Shown: piece by piece, positions 1 through 7,169 of the stretch
Position numbering within the stretch: the stretch's first letter is position 1
Layout of the letters: every line of letters begins with the position of its first letter
Assembly: GCF_015550425.1 (NCBI RefSeq)
Contig: NZ_JADNAT010000036.1
Span: 1-21,648, forward strand
DNA: 21,648 nucleotides
Origin: Clostridium sp. 1001275B_160808_H3
GTDB taxonomy: Bacteria; Bacillota; Clostridia; Clostridiales; Clostridiaceae
Direction of reading: 5' to 3'
The notes under the pieces: generated by a model
What the model was told of the DNA's origin: nothing
Databases searched by the model: none
What the model saw: the letters and a program-made list of their open reading frames with translations, nothing else
Made by a program: the position numbers and the translations under genes

Positions 1-80
1 GAGCACGAGTAGTGCCGCCAGTATCATGCCCTTATAGGGCTTAATCAAGCCACCAGCTAAGCTGGTGGTACATGACTAGA
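1..80 (+). mobile_element. Probable right end / omegaRNA 3' end of an IS200/IS605-type tnpB element (partial)
   Basis: Three hairpins follow one another: GCAC(3-6)/GTGC(12-15), GCCCT(28-32)/AGGGC(36-40) and CCACCAGCT(50-58)/AGCTGGTGG(60-68). This block is clearly richer in G and C than its surroundings. IS200/IS605 elements end in subterminal hairpins, and in tnpB-bearing members the same DNA gives the 3' end of the guide RNA. The orientation implies that tnpB lies to the left, outside the window. No transposase is visible here, so this rests on architecture and memory of the family. A terminator cluster or another structured RNA remains possible. Confidence 0.42.
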
Positions 81-130
81 GAATCTCAAAATTAATTATT
101 AAATTATGGTTTGGAGACATTCAGATTTAT

Positions 131-1930
131 TTAAAGTTTAAATTGTGATATTAATTCTAGAAGGTCTTGAGCTAATTGTGATTGATTTTGAGCAGTTTCA
201 GAAATTGTAATTATAGCATTTGTAGTATCATTTATGCTATCTTTAACTGAATTAACATTTGCAGATGAATTTTGAGTCATTGAAGCAACAGAATGAACAG
301 CATCATTTAATTCAATCATTGTAGCTGATACTTCCTCTGACATTGCAGCAATATCTTCACTCATTCCTTTAATAAATATTCCATCCTTTTCGTATTTATC
401 ACCAACTTTAATAAATCCCTTAAATTCTTTCATGATTTCATTATTCATAAATTGTAATAGCTTATTACTACTATCAGTTATATTATTAAAGGCTATTTGA
501 ACTTGTTTTATAGTATCTTTTACGGTTTGTACTGAGGAGCGAGATTGTTCTGCTAGATTTCTAACTTCTTCAGCTACTACTGCAAAGCCTTTTCCTTGTT
601 CACCAGCTCTAGCTGCTTCAATTGCAGCATTTAAAGCCAAAAGATTAGTTTGTTCTGCAATTTCTTCGATAGAGTTAGCCATATTAACTATTTCATTAAC
701 TATTTTTCCTTTTTCAATTGATGCTTTTATATCGTTTTCAACATCTTTATATAAGTTGCTTGTATTATCAATAACATATTCAGTATTTTGTTTAATATTA
801 GTTGATCGCTTTTGAATTTTTTCAGAATTAATATTTCCATCAGTAGCTTTTTCTGAAAGTACATCTATACTAGCACTAACTTCTAAAATTGAAGCTGATA
901 GCTCTTCTGTTATAGCACTAGTTTCTTGAATTGTAGAATTAATATCATTAGAAGATTCACTTATCAAATCAAATTGACATGTTACTTCTTCTATGGAGGC
1001 AGCTAAATCTTCGCTTGAAGAGTTAACCATTTCGGTGCTATTTTTAACGGAATTTATTATATTCTTTAAGTTTTCTTGTGCTGTATTTAGAGACGTACCA
1101 ATGGCTCCAAATTCATCATTATAATTTATTTCTATAGATTCTGATAAGTCATATTTTGCAATTCTATTAGATAAATCCATTATTTTCTTTAGTGATTTAG
1201 AAATTCTAAGAGTAATTCTTGCTGATGATATTAAAGTGATTAAGATTGATATTATTATTACGATTAATGTAAGTTTTAATGAGTTATTATAAATAGTTTC
1301 ATTAGATATTATGGATTCCTGGGCCCACTTACTATTTAATTCTACTAATCTATCTATTTTTATAGTAAAATTTCCGCGGCTAGTATCTAAATCATATGCA
1401 TGATCATTTGCTTCAGTAAATTTTTTTTCTTTAACTAATGAAATTATTTGATTACTGCTTTCTTCTAGTTCCTTTAATGAAGATATTATTTCATCAAATC
1501 TTTCTCTATCCTCTTCTTTTGTAATTGAATTAATATATAACTGAATAAGCTGCGAATTTCTTTGATTATTATAATAAATATTTTGTATTAATACTTTATT
1601 AGAATCATCATCTCTACTTATAATTAATTGTTTACTAGCAAGATAATTATAAGTGGAATTTTCTGATAGTTCATTTATGTAAGTTATACCTAAAGTATTA
1701 TTAAAGTAAAGCTTTTCAGAAGCGTCGTTAATTTGCTTCATATTATAAAGTCCTAATCCCCAGATAAATATTATTAAAGCTATAATTAAAAGGAAACAAC
1801 CTATAAGTCTATTTGATATTTTATGTAGTCTATTAATTTTAGTTATTTTATTTTTTTTTGCTTTTGAGCTTTTTCGTAATTTGTATTTGTTTCCTTTCTT
1901 TCTATTTTTAATGTTAAAAAGTTTTTTCAT
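131..1930 (-). CDS. Methyl-accepting chemotaxis protein
   Basis: This is a 599-residue membrane chemoreceptor that senses a ligand outside the cell and controls the CheA/CheW kinase complex. The first 40 residues are very basic. A first membrane segment (about 42-64) is followed by an extracellular helical sensor (about 65-217, resembling the four-helix-bundle MCP class), a second membrane segment (218-238), a HAMP linker (about 239-290) and a signalling domain. The conserved hairpin tip is at about 431-467, with [19 protein letters not shown] and the following [13 protein letters not shown]. The start is an ATG preceded by GGGAGGG. It is transcribed alone, downstream of the terminator that closes the two small minus-strand genes. 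The ligand cannot be read from sequence. No flagellar-type promoter was recognised. Confidence 0.95.
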   Translation of the reverse strand: MKKLFNIKNRKKGNKYKLRKSSKAKKNKITKINRLHKISNRLIGCFLLIIALIIFIWGLGLYNMKQINDASEKLYFNNTLGITYINELSENSTYNYLASKQLIISRDDDSNKVLIQNIYYNNQRNSQLIQLYINSITKEEDRERFDEIISSLKELEESSNQIISLVKEKKFTEANDHAYDLDTSRGNFTIKIDRLVELNSKWAQESIISNETIYNNSLKLTLIVIIISILITLISSARITLRISKSLKKIMDLSNRIAKYDLSESIEINYNDEFGAIGTSLNTAQENLKNIINSVKNSTEMVNSSSEDLAASIEEVTCQFDLISESSNDINSTIQETSAITEELSASILEVSASIDVLSEKATDGNINSEKIQKRSTNIKQNTEYVIDNTSNLYKDVENDIKASIEKGKIVNEIVNMANSIEEIAEQTNLLALNAAIEAARAGEQGKGFAVVAEEVRNLAEQSRSSVQTVKDTIKQVQIAFNNITDSSNKLLQFMNNEIMKEFKGFIKVGDKYEKDGIFIKGMSEDIAAMSEEVSATMIELNDAVHSVASMTQNSSANVNSVKDSINDTTNAIITISETAQNQSQLAQDLLELISQFKL

Positions 1931-1993
1931 ATAACCCTCCCATAAGTTCCAAATATAATTTGTTTTAAAATAAATTGTGCAAAAATAAAAAAA

Positions 1994-2043
1994 GACAACT
2001 ATCTTAATTATCGGAAAATTCCTTTAATAATTTAGTAGTTGTC
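1994..2043 (-). terminator. Intrinsic terminator of the small-protein genes
   Basis: GACAACTA (1994-2001) pairs with TAGTTGTC (2036-2043). Read on the minus strand, the stem is followed by a T-rich tract (TTTTTTTATTTTT, complement of 1981-1993). The inner loop is long (34 nt), so folding is less certain than for a short hairpin. It ends transcription from the two small genes before the chemoreceptor. Confidence 0.6.
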
Positions 2044-2086
2044 CATTTAAACGTAATATTAGTTTATTTTTGCATATATTTGTTTA

Positions 2087-2245
2087 TTAATATAATTGAT
2101 TTTTATTAGTGTTTCTAGCAACTTGCTCTTTTTTTGTATACTCATAAAATGAGGTAGAGGTATTATTTGAAGTAACAGGAACTGCAAAACTTTTATTTTT
2201 CATTGGTGCTTTACCATCAGTTCGTTTTTTCTTATTGTTAGACAT
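2087..2245 (-). CDS. Small basic protein, 52 aa, unknown function
   Basis: This small gene starts at an ATG with a near-perfect ribosome site (AAGGAGAG) and encodes a peptide starting MSNNKKKRTDGKAPMKNKSF and ending KNQLY. The N-terminal half is very lysine-rich, the middle is serine/threonine/asparagine-rich, and there is no membrane segment or signal peptide. It lies 95 nt downstream of a 76-residue gene on the same strand and is followed by a terminator at 1994-2043, so the two are probably co-transcribed. I do not recognise a family with confidence. Short lysine-rich proteins of this sort are common in clostridia and mostly uncharacterised. Confidence 0.6.
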   Translation of the reverse strand: MSNNKKKRTDGKAPMKNKSFAVPVTSNNTSTSFYEYTKKEQVARNTNKNQLY

Positions 2246-2340
2246 ATTGTATCTCTCCTTTATAATAAATTACTATTTTAAAAATTAGAGAAATATTGAC
2301 GTATAAATTATTTTGGGGGGTATTACATAATTAATATAGC

Positions 2341-2571
2341 TTATTTACTTGGAGCATTTGTATCAATTTCTAGATCTACTTCTGGTTGCTCTGTATAATC
2401 AAATTCCATATAAGCAATATTATTTACAACTATATCATCTTCGACTGTACTAGGTAATGGACTTGATGGTCCTTCAACCTTACCATGGCTAACCAAAGAA
2501 TGTTTTTCTGGTGCATATCCAGTTCTTTCATTAGGTAAATAAATCTTTTTTGAGTTAGGTTTTGTTGGCAT
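2341..2571 (-). CDS. Small acidic protein, 76 aa, unknown function
   Basis: The ATG is preceded by AAGGAGGG at good spacing, which supports real translation. The first 35 residues are rich in proline and lysine (MPTKPNSKKIYLPNERTGYA), and the C-terminal half is acidic (VEDDIVVNN, EFDYTEQPEVDLEID). There is no signal peptide, membrane helix or cysteine, so it is predicted cytoplasmic and possibly disordered at both ends. It appears to be the first gene of a two-gene unit with the 52-residue basic protein. The opposite charges could mean interaction, but that is only a guess. No family was recognised. Confidence 0.65.
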   Translation of the reverse strand: MPTKPNSKKIYLPNERTGYAPEKHSLVSHGKVEGPSSPLPSTVEDDIVVNNIAYMEFDYTEQPEVDLEIDTNAPSK

Positions 2572-2757
2572 ATTAATCCCTCCTTATACTTATATTATTT
2601 GAAATATGAAGTTTTTAATTCCTAGTATTATCTTCTAAAAATGCATAAAGATTATTTAAAATTAAAATATGATGTTGTAAAAATTTATTTATAAAAACTT
2701 AAGTTATAATATGGTAAAATTATAGGATGAAAATATCAAAATATATTGGAGGAACAA

Positions 2758-3516
2758 ATGATCAAATTACTAGCGACAGATCTTGACGGAACATTAATAA
2801 ATAATAATGAAGTTACAAAAAGGGATAAAGATGCCATAATTAAGCTTCAAAGAAAAAAAGATTTATTAGTAGTTTCAACAGGAAGACCATACAATGGAGT
2901 ACAAATGTTAAAAGATGAATATAAGATATTTGCAAATTACTATGTATTACTAAATGGAGCTTTAATAGTAGATGCTTTAGGTACTAAAATCAGGCAAGAA
3001 ATAATTGAAAAGAATGTGATTAATAGCATTATAAATGAAATAAGAGAAGAGAATGTAGCTATTTCAGTAGAATCGGGATTTAATACATATTTATTAACTG
3101 ATGGAGATAATTTACCATATCCTAAAAAGAAAAGAGTAAAATCAATAGATGAAATAAAAGAGAAACTAAGCTTAATTTCTATATATAGTCCTACAAAAGA
3201 TATATTAGAAATAGAAGAACTAAAAAATAAAATTAATAAAAATTATGGAGATAAAATAATTGCATACAGAAATGATATTTATATAGATATAGTACCATTA
3301 GGATGTTCAAAGGGAAATGGAATAAAGTATCTTTCTAATCAAGAACTTATAAAAGATGAAGATGTATATACAATAGGTGATTCATGGAATGATGTTTCTA
3401 TGTTTAATATAACTAAAAATTCATTTACATTTCATCATGTAGAAAAAGAACTTAAGGAACATGTGTCATATTTAGTTGATTCTGTAGCAGATTGTATAGA
3501 AAAGTATATTTTATAA
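2758..3516 (+). CDS. Cof-type HAD-IIB family phosphatase
   Basis: This 252-residue cytoplasmic hydrolase of the haloacid dehalogenase superfamily probably dephosphorylates sugar phosphates or similar small molecules. All four HAD motifs are visible: DLDGT with nucleophile D8 and D10, ST at 40-41 (VVSTGRP), K185 (GCSKGNG) and GDSWND at 207-212. The large insert between motifs II and III is the C2 cap expected of the Cof/IIB subgroup, and the length is typical. I place the start at the ATG at 2758. The upstream in-frame TTG at 2746 would put the ribosome site GGAGGA inside the coding region. It stands alone before manA, and a link to sugar metabolism is inferred from position only. Confidence 0.9.
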   Translation: MIKLLATDLDGTLINNNEVTKRDKDAIIKLQRKKDLLVVSTGRPYNGVQMLKDEYKIFANYYVLLNGALIVDALGTKIRQEIIEKNVINSIINEIREENVAISVESGFNTYLLTDGDNLPYPKKKRVKSIDEIKEKLSLISIYSPTKDILEIEELKNKINKNYGDKIIAYRNDIYIDIVPLGCSKGNGIKYLSNQELIKDEDVYTIGDSWNDVSMFNITKNSFTFHHVEKELKEHVSYLVDSVADCIEKYIL

Positions 3517-3584
3517 ATTAAAAATATAAAGTATATAATATATATTGTAAAGAAGTTATTTGGATATTTATACTATAATAAGTA

Positions 3585-3605
3585 TATCAATATCAATATC
3601 AATAT
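3585..3605. repeat. Short TATCAA tandem repeat
   Basis: Three perfect TATCAA hexamers (3585-3602) plus a partial fourth lie in the noncoding stretch between the phosphatase gene and manA. The repeat is short and AT-rich, and no function is evident. Confidence 0.5.
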
Positions 3606-3674
3606 TATTAACTATATTATGGAAATTACCAAAAGATTATGTAGTGTCAAATGCATAATAAAAAATTTTTGTTA

Positions 3675-3704
3675 AAAAGTATAGGAAATGTGTTTGAAAG
3701 TATA
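3675..3704 (+). promoter_or_regulatory. Direct repeats AAAGTATA, 21 bp apart, before manA
   Basis: AAAAGTATA (3675-3683) and GAAAGTATA (3696-3704) are repeated with a 21-bp offset, two helical turns. The downstream copy overlaps the putative -35 box TTGAAA (3694-3699). Tandem half-sites about 21 bp apart, with one touching -35, are typical for AraC-family activators, and such a regulator is encoded at 14930-15784. The same word recurs at 22-bp spacing before the binding-protein gene. Chance is not excluded in such AT-rich DNA. Confidence 0.35.
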
Positions 3705-3721
3705 TATCTTTATTGTATAGT
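3694..3721 (+). promoter_or_regulatory. Candidate sigma-A promoter of manA
   Basis: TTGAAA (3694-3699) and TATAGT (3716-3721) are separated by 16 bp and lie about 45 nt before the manA start codon. Both boxes are one to two changes from consensus. Confidence 0.4.
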
Positions 3722-3726
3722 ATACA
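3714..3726. promoter_or_regulatory. Palindrome over the manA -10 box, candidate GntR operator
   Basis: TGTATA-G-TATACA is a perfect 6+1+6 inverted repeat. It fits the GT-N-TA-N-AC pattern known for HutC-type GntR regulators, and the next gene downstream of manA encodes a GntR/UTRA regulator. Binding over the -10 box would repress. This is inference from pattern and context. Confidence 0.35.
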
Positions 3727-3767
3727 TATAGTAAGAGTATATGAATAGTTACAAGGGAGGAAGATTA

Positions 3768-4703
3768 ATGTATCCAATTAAATTTGAAAATCTTTATTAT
3801 GAAAAAATATGGGGTGGTAGAGATTTTGAAGCATTTAGGGATAATATGCCAGATGGTGAAATAGGAGAAACATGGGATATAGCATGTCATCCAAATGGAA
3901 CTGGAGTTGTTGCAAATGGTTCATTAAAAGGAATAGGCTTTGATGATTTAATAAAGAAATATGGACATGAACTTGTCGGAAGAAAGATAACACTTGAAAA
4001 ATTTCCTTTACTTATAAAACTCATTAACTCAAAAGAAAAATTATCTGTACAAGTTCACCCGGGAGATGAATATGCAGCAAAGTATGAAGGTGATTATGGA
4101 AAAACAGAAGCATGGTATGTAATGGATGCTAAACCAGGTGCATCATTAATAGTTGGAACAAAGGATTGTACTAAAGAGCAATTTGAAGAAGCTATAAAAA
4201 ATAATAATGTAGAAAATTATTTGAATAAAATTGAAGTTAAAAAAGGTGATTGCTTTTTAATAAATAGTGGATTAGTTCATGCTATATGTGAAGGGGTTAT
4301 AATAGCTGAGATTCAACAAAATAGTGACGTAACATACAGAGTATATGATTATGGAAGACCAAGAGAAATTCATGTTGAAAAAGCATTAGATGTTATAAAT
4401 TTTGATCTTCAATGTGAGAATTTAAGTGAAAAAGAAGTAATGAACTATGATGGATATGACCATAGTTTATTATGCAAAAATGAGTATTTTGGAATAGAAA
4501 AGATATCAATTACTTCAGAGTATAAAGATTCAAGTGATATTGAAAAATTTGATATGTACACTTGCGTTGAAGGAGAAGGAATAATAGAAGGAAAAGATTT
4601 TTCAGAAACTATAAAAATGGGAGATAGCTATCTAATTCCAGCAACTTTAGGAGAATATAAGATAAAAGGTAATGTTACTGTTTTAAAGAGTTATCCAGTA
4701 TAG
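3768..4703 (+). CDS. manA: Mannose-6-phosphate isomerase (class I, short form)
   Basis: This zinc enzyme interconverts mannose 6-phosphate and fructose 6-phosphate and so feeds mannose into glycolysis. The 311-residue length matches the short Bacillus-type ManA. The metal ligands expected of this cupin family are visible: Q95 and H97 in QVHPGD, E114 in KTEAWY and H171 in GLVHAI. YRVYDYGRPRE (190-200) is the conserved C-terminal active-site stretch. The start is the ATG at 3768, seven bases after GGGAGG. The ATG at 3741 lies before that ribosome site. The gene is monocistronic, with a promoter at 3694-3721 and a bipartite terminator right after the stop. Its place beside sugar-transport genes suggests a mannose-containing substrate. 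Confidence 0.93.
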   Translation: MYPIKFENLYYEKIWGGRDFEAFRDNMPDGEIGETWDIACHPNGTGVVANGSLKGIGFDDLIKKYGHELVGRKITLEKFPLLIKLINSKEKLSVQVHPGDEYAAKYEGDYGKTEAWYVMDAKPGASLIVGTKDCTKEQFEEAIKNNNVENYLNKIEVKKGDCFLINSGLVHAICEGVIIAEIQQNSDVTYRVYDYGRPREIHVEKALDVINFDLQCENLSEKEVMNYDGYDHSLLCKNEYFGIEKISITSEYKDSSDIEKFDMYTCVEGEGIIEGKDFSETIKMGDSYLIPATLGEYKIKGNVTVLKSYPV

Positions 4704-4719
4704 TTATGAGTTAGTTAAT

Positions 4720-4790
4720 TACCCCTGAAGTCAAAAGAATATTGGAAATTACAATTATTCTGCATTCAGGGGTATAATTTTAATTGTAGC
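4720..4790 (+). terminator. Terminator after manA
   Basis: TACCCCTGAA (4720-4729) pairs with TTCAGGGGTA (4765-4774). Inside it AGAATA (4736-4741) pairs with TATTCT (4756-4761), giving a two-part hairpin. A moderately T-rich stretch (ATAATTTTAATT) follows. Confidence 0.6.
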
Positions 4791-4921
4791 TATATATTTA
4801 ATAGTATATAATAACAATTAAATAATTGAGTTTAGCAATTTGAAATTATAAATTGAAATATAATTTATTTTATAAGGAAAAACAAATTAATCTATGATAT
4901 ATAAATAATAAGGAGAAAAGT

Positions 4922-5632
4922 ATGACTAAGTATGAGCAAATAGCCATTTATATAAAGGAGAAAATAACTAATGGCGAATATAAAGCAAATGAGCAATTAC
5001 CTTTTGAAAAAGAGCTCTGTGAAAAATTTAATGCTAGTAAGATGACTGTAAAAAAAGCATTAGATTTATTAGTCATGGAAGGACTAATAGTTAAAAGAAG
5101 AGGTGCAGGTACTTTTGTAAAGGATATGTCTCAGGATCAAATTGAAGATTTAGCTATTAAAAATCAATTTTTAGGTTTAACAGTAACAAATGCAGGGCAT
5201 GAAATAAAAAGTAAATTATTAGACTTTAAGATAATAAATGCAGATTCAAAAGTTGCAGAGAATCTTAAAATAGATGAAGATGATTTTGTATGCTTCATAC
5301 ATAGAGTGAGATATGTTGATAATAAGGCTGTTGTAATTGAGAAGACCTATATGCCATTATATCTTTTTCCAGGAATAAAAAGATCTGATGCAGAAGGTTC
5401 TTTATATTGCTATATACAAGATAAAATGAATTTTAAAATACAAAGTTCTCACTCAACTGTTAGAGCTAGAAAATCAGATGAAATAGATAAGGAATACTTA
5501 AATTTAGAAAATGATGAGCCAGTTTTAGAAGTTGAAAGAATAGGATATTTAGATAATGGGAAAGTATTTGAATATTCATTTTCAAGACATAGATATGATA
5601 CATATGAATTTAAAGCTATAATTGTAAGATAG
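4922..5632 (+). CDS. GntR-family transcriptional regulator with UTRA domain
   Basis: This 236-residue one-component repressor is of the HutC subfamily. An N-terminal winged helix (about 1-70) has the typical phrases KYEQIAIYIKEKI, LPFEKELCEKF, MTVKKALDLL and a wing with RRGAGTFVKD. The C-terminal UTRA domain (about 85-232) binds a small effector, often a sugar phosphate in this subfamily. The ATG is preceded by AAGGAG. It sits between manA and a ROK kinase gene, so the likely targets are manA (palindrome at 3714-3726) and perhaps the transporter genes. The effector cannot be deduced. It is transcribed alone and ends at the hairpin at 5790. Confidence 0.93.
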   Translation: MTKYEQIAIYIKEKITNGEYKANEQLPFEKELCEKFNASKMTVKKALDLLVMEGLIVKRRGAGTFVKDMSQDQIEDLAIKNQFLGLTVTNAGHEIKSKLLDFKIINADSKVAENLKIDEDDFVCFIHRVRYVDNKAVVIEKTYMPLYLFPGIKRSDAEGSLYCYIQDKMNFKIQSSHSTVRARKSDEIDKEYLNLENDEPVLEVERIGYLDNGKVFEYSFSRHRYDTYEFKAIIVR

Positions 5633-5789
5633 GTATAGTATTATTAAATAATTGCAAGTAATGTGTAATACATAAAAAAATATAAATAAAAAATATAAAT
5701 AAAAAGTTATTACAATATTTATATTGATAAAGTAAATACAAAATTGTTATATATTATTTAAATAATGATATAAAGTTTTATTTGTTTAT

Positions 5790-5818
5790 AAAAACTACTA
5801 TGTTTAGTAGTTTTTAAT
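5790..5818 (+). terminator. Terminator after the gntR gene
   Basis: An 11-bp stem (AAAAACTACTA, 5790-5800, with TAGTAGTTTTT, 5805-5815) encloses a TGTT loop. The T run in the downstream arm serves as the release tract. It lies about 155 nt beyond the stop codon. Confidence 0.75.
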
Positions 5819-5830
5819 TTGTAATACTAT

Positions 5831-5844
5831 AGAAAACGTTTTTA
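5831..5844. promoter_or_regulatory. cre-like site (CcpA) before the ROK kinase
   Basis: AGAAAACGTTTTTA matches 12 of 14 positions of the Bacillus cre consensus TGWAANCGNTNWCA and is nearly palindromic. It lies just upstream of a TATAAT box (5859-5864), where CcpA would hinder RNA polymerase. A LacI-family protein could use the same sequence. Confidence 0.45.
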
Positions 5845-5897
5845 TAAGCGTGTAAAATTATAATATAAAGATTTTAATAATGGGGAGATGGAAAGGT

Positions 5898-6809
5898 ATG
5901 AATAATTATATAGTATTTGATATTGGTGGAAGCAGTGTAAAGTATGCAATTATGACTGAAGAAGGAGAATTTTTATCAAAAGGAAGTTATAAATCAGCAA
6001 AGAATGATTTTGAACTATTCAAAGAATCTATGATTAATGTAATTAACAAAGCAAAAGAAGAGCATGACATAATTGGAGTTGCAGTAAGTGCACCAGGAGG
6101 AGTAGATAGTGAATCAGGGTTAATAGGAGGAGCAAGTGCATTACCTTGTATTCATGGGCCAAACTTTAAAAAAATATTTGGTGAAGAATTAGGATTAACT
6201 TTAGAAATAGAAAACGATGCAAATTGTGCTGCCCTAGGAGAAGTATGGAAAGGAGCTGCTAAAGATAATAATGATGTATTATTTGTAGTATGCGGTACAG
6301 GAATTGGAGGAGCAGTTATAAAGGACAAAAAAATCCATAAAGGAAATAATTTACATGGTGGAGAATTTGGATATTGTATTTTAGAAAGAATTCAAGAAGG
6401 AAATAATATAAGATTTAAAAGTTGGAGTAAGACTGGAGCGGTTGGAGCTCTATTAGAAAATGTGGCTAAATTAAAAAATATTAATGAAGACGAAATAGAT
6501 GGGAAAAAAGTTTTTGAGTTAGCTGAAAATGGAGATTTAGATTGTATTAATGCTATAGATGAGTTTTATTTAAATAATGCATTAGGTATATTTAATATTC
6601 AATACATGTATGATCCAGAGAAAATTATTCTTGGAGGTGCAATAAGTAGCAGACCAGATTTCATAGATAGAATAAATGAAAAACTAGATATAATAATGGG
6701 TGATTTATCAGATGCAAAGGTTAGACCTATAATTGAAAAGTGTAAATTTGAAAATGATGCAAATTTATTAGGTGCATTATTTAATTATTTGCAAAGAAAT
6801 AAAATATAA
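5898..6809 (+). CDS. ROK-family sugar kinase without the usual zinc motif
   Basis: This 303-residue cytoplasmic kinase is expected to phosphorylate a hexose or hexose derivative with ATP. Visible features are the phosphate loop DIGGSSVKYA (D8-), catalytic D107 in ENDANCAAL, and CGTGIGG at 132-138. The ROK zinc site is absent: the usual GEIGH histidine is a tyrosine in GGEFGYC, and the CxCGxxGCxE cluster is replaced by WSKTGAVGALLE. ROK members lacking zinc include beta-glucoside kinase-like proteins, so the substrate could be a mono- or disaccharide. I use the ATG at 5898, eight bases after GGGGAGAT. The ATG at 5880 precedes that site. It stands between two terminators, so it is its own transcript, with a cre-like site over the promoter. 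Confidence 0.9.
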   Translation: MNNYIVFDIGGSSVKYAIMTEEGEFLSKGSYKSAKNDFELFKESMINVINKAKEEHDIIGVAVSAPGGVDSESGLIGGASALPCIHGPNFKKIFGEELGLTLEIENDANCAALGEVWKGAAKDNNDVLFVVCGTGIGGAVIKDKKIHKGNNLHGGEFGYCILERIQEGNNIRFKSWSKTGAVGALLENVAKLKNINEDEIDGKKVFELAENGDLDCINAIDEFYLNNALGIFNIQYMYDPEKIILGGAISSRPDFIDRINEKLDIIMGDLSDAKVRPIIEKCKFENDANLLGALFNYLQRNKI

Positions 6810-6880
6810 TAAAAAATATATAAGTTCTATTATGTTATATTCCGAATTAAGGGAGTTATATACATTTATTAATTATTTAA

Positions 6881-6919
6881 TAGTCAGAAATAATACAATA
6901 TTATTTCTGGCTATTTTTT
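6881..6919 (+). terminator. Strong terminator after the ROK kinase
   Basis: A 13-bp stem with one G-U pair (6881-6893 with 6901-6913), a 7-nt loop and a following TTTTTT tract make a textbook intrinsic terminator. It separates the kinase from the transporter operon. Confidence 0.9.
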
Positions 6920-7048
6920 GTTGGCATATCTTAATTATTGCATATATTAAGATAATTTAGCTTTGCATTATTGATAATTTTATAAAAAATAGTTAAATTT
7001 TGAAATATTTATTAATAAAATGAGGGTCAAAATATGCAATTATCAAAA

Positions 7049-7080
7049 TAAAAGTATATTTAACACAAGTTAAAAGTATA
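7049..7080 (+). promoter_or_regulatory. Direct repeats TAAAAGTATA (22 bp apart) enclosing an inverted repeat
   Basis: TAAAAGTATA occurs perfectly at 7049-7058 and 7071-7080, a 22-bp offset. Between and overlapping them is TTTAAC-ACAA-GTTAAA (7059-7074), a perfect 6-bp inverted repeat. This lies about 90-120 bp before the binding-protein gene and resembles the repeats before manA. It is a candidate operator for the local AraC- or GntR-type regulator. No convincing -35/-10 pair could be fixed nearby. Confidence 0.4.
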
Positions 7081-7105
7081 GACATTTATAGAGGGAGGAT
7101 GTAGA

Positions 7106-7138
7106 ATGTATCTGCGGGAAACGTTTTCTAAAATGTAA
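7106..7138 (+). CDS. Possible 10-codon leader peptide before the binding-protein gene
   Basis: An ATG seven bases after GAGGGAGG (7091-7098), one of the best ribosome sites in the window, opens a reading frame MYLRETFSKM that ends at TAA. It finishes 31 nt before the binding-protein start. The reading frame contains the cre-like palindrome at 7116-7129. A leader ORF could affect downstream translation or transcript stability, or it may be a remnant. The strong ribosome site is what makes it worth listing. Confidence 0.3.
   Translation: MYLRETFSKM
7116..7129. promoter_or_regulatory. cre-like site (CcpA) before the transporter operon
   Basis: GGGAAACGTTTTCT has the CG-centred core AAACGTTTTC and matches 11 of 14 positions of the cre consensus. 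It lies downstream of any likely promoter, so it would act as a roadblock to elongation. Confidence 0.4.
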
Positions 7139-7169
7139 TTTATAAAGTTATTTATTGGGAGGGAGATTT

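Noticed and set aside
3585..3605. TATCAA repeats as a CRISPR or iteron array
   Set aside because: Only three 6-bp units with no spacers and no adjacent replication or cas genes.
6772..6960. Plus-strand reading frame of 62 codons after the first ROK kinase
   Set aside because: It overlaps the kinase end and runs through the strong terminator at 6881-6919. It has no ribosome site and a composition explained by the hairpin.
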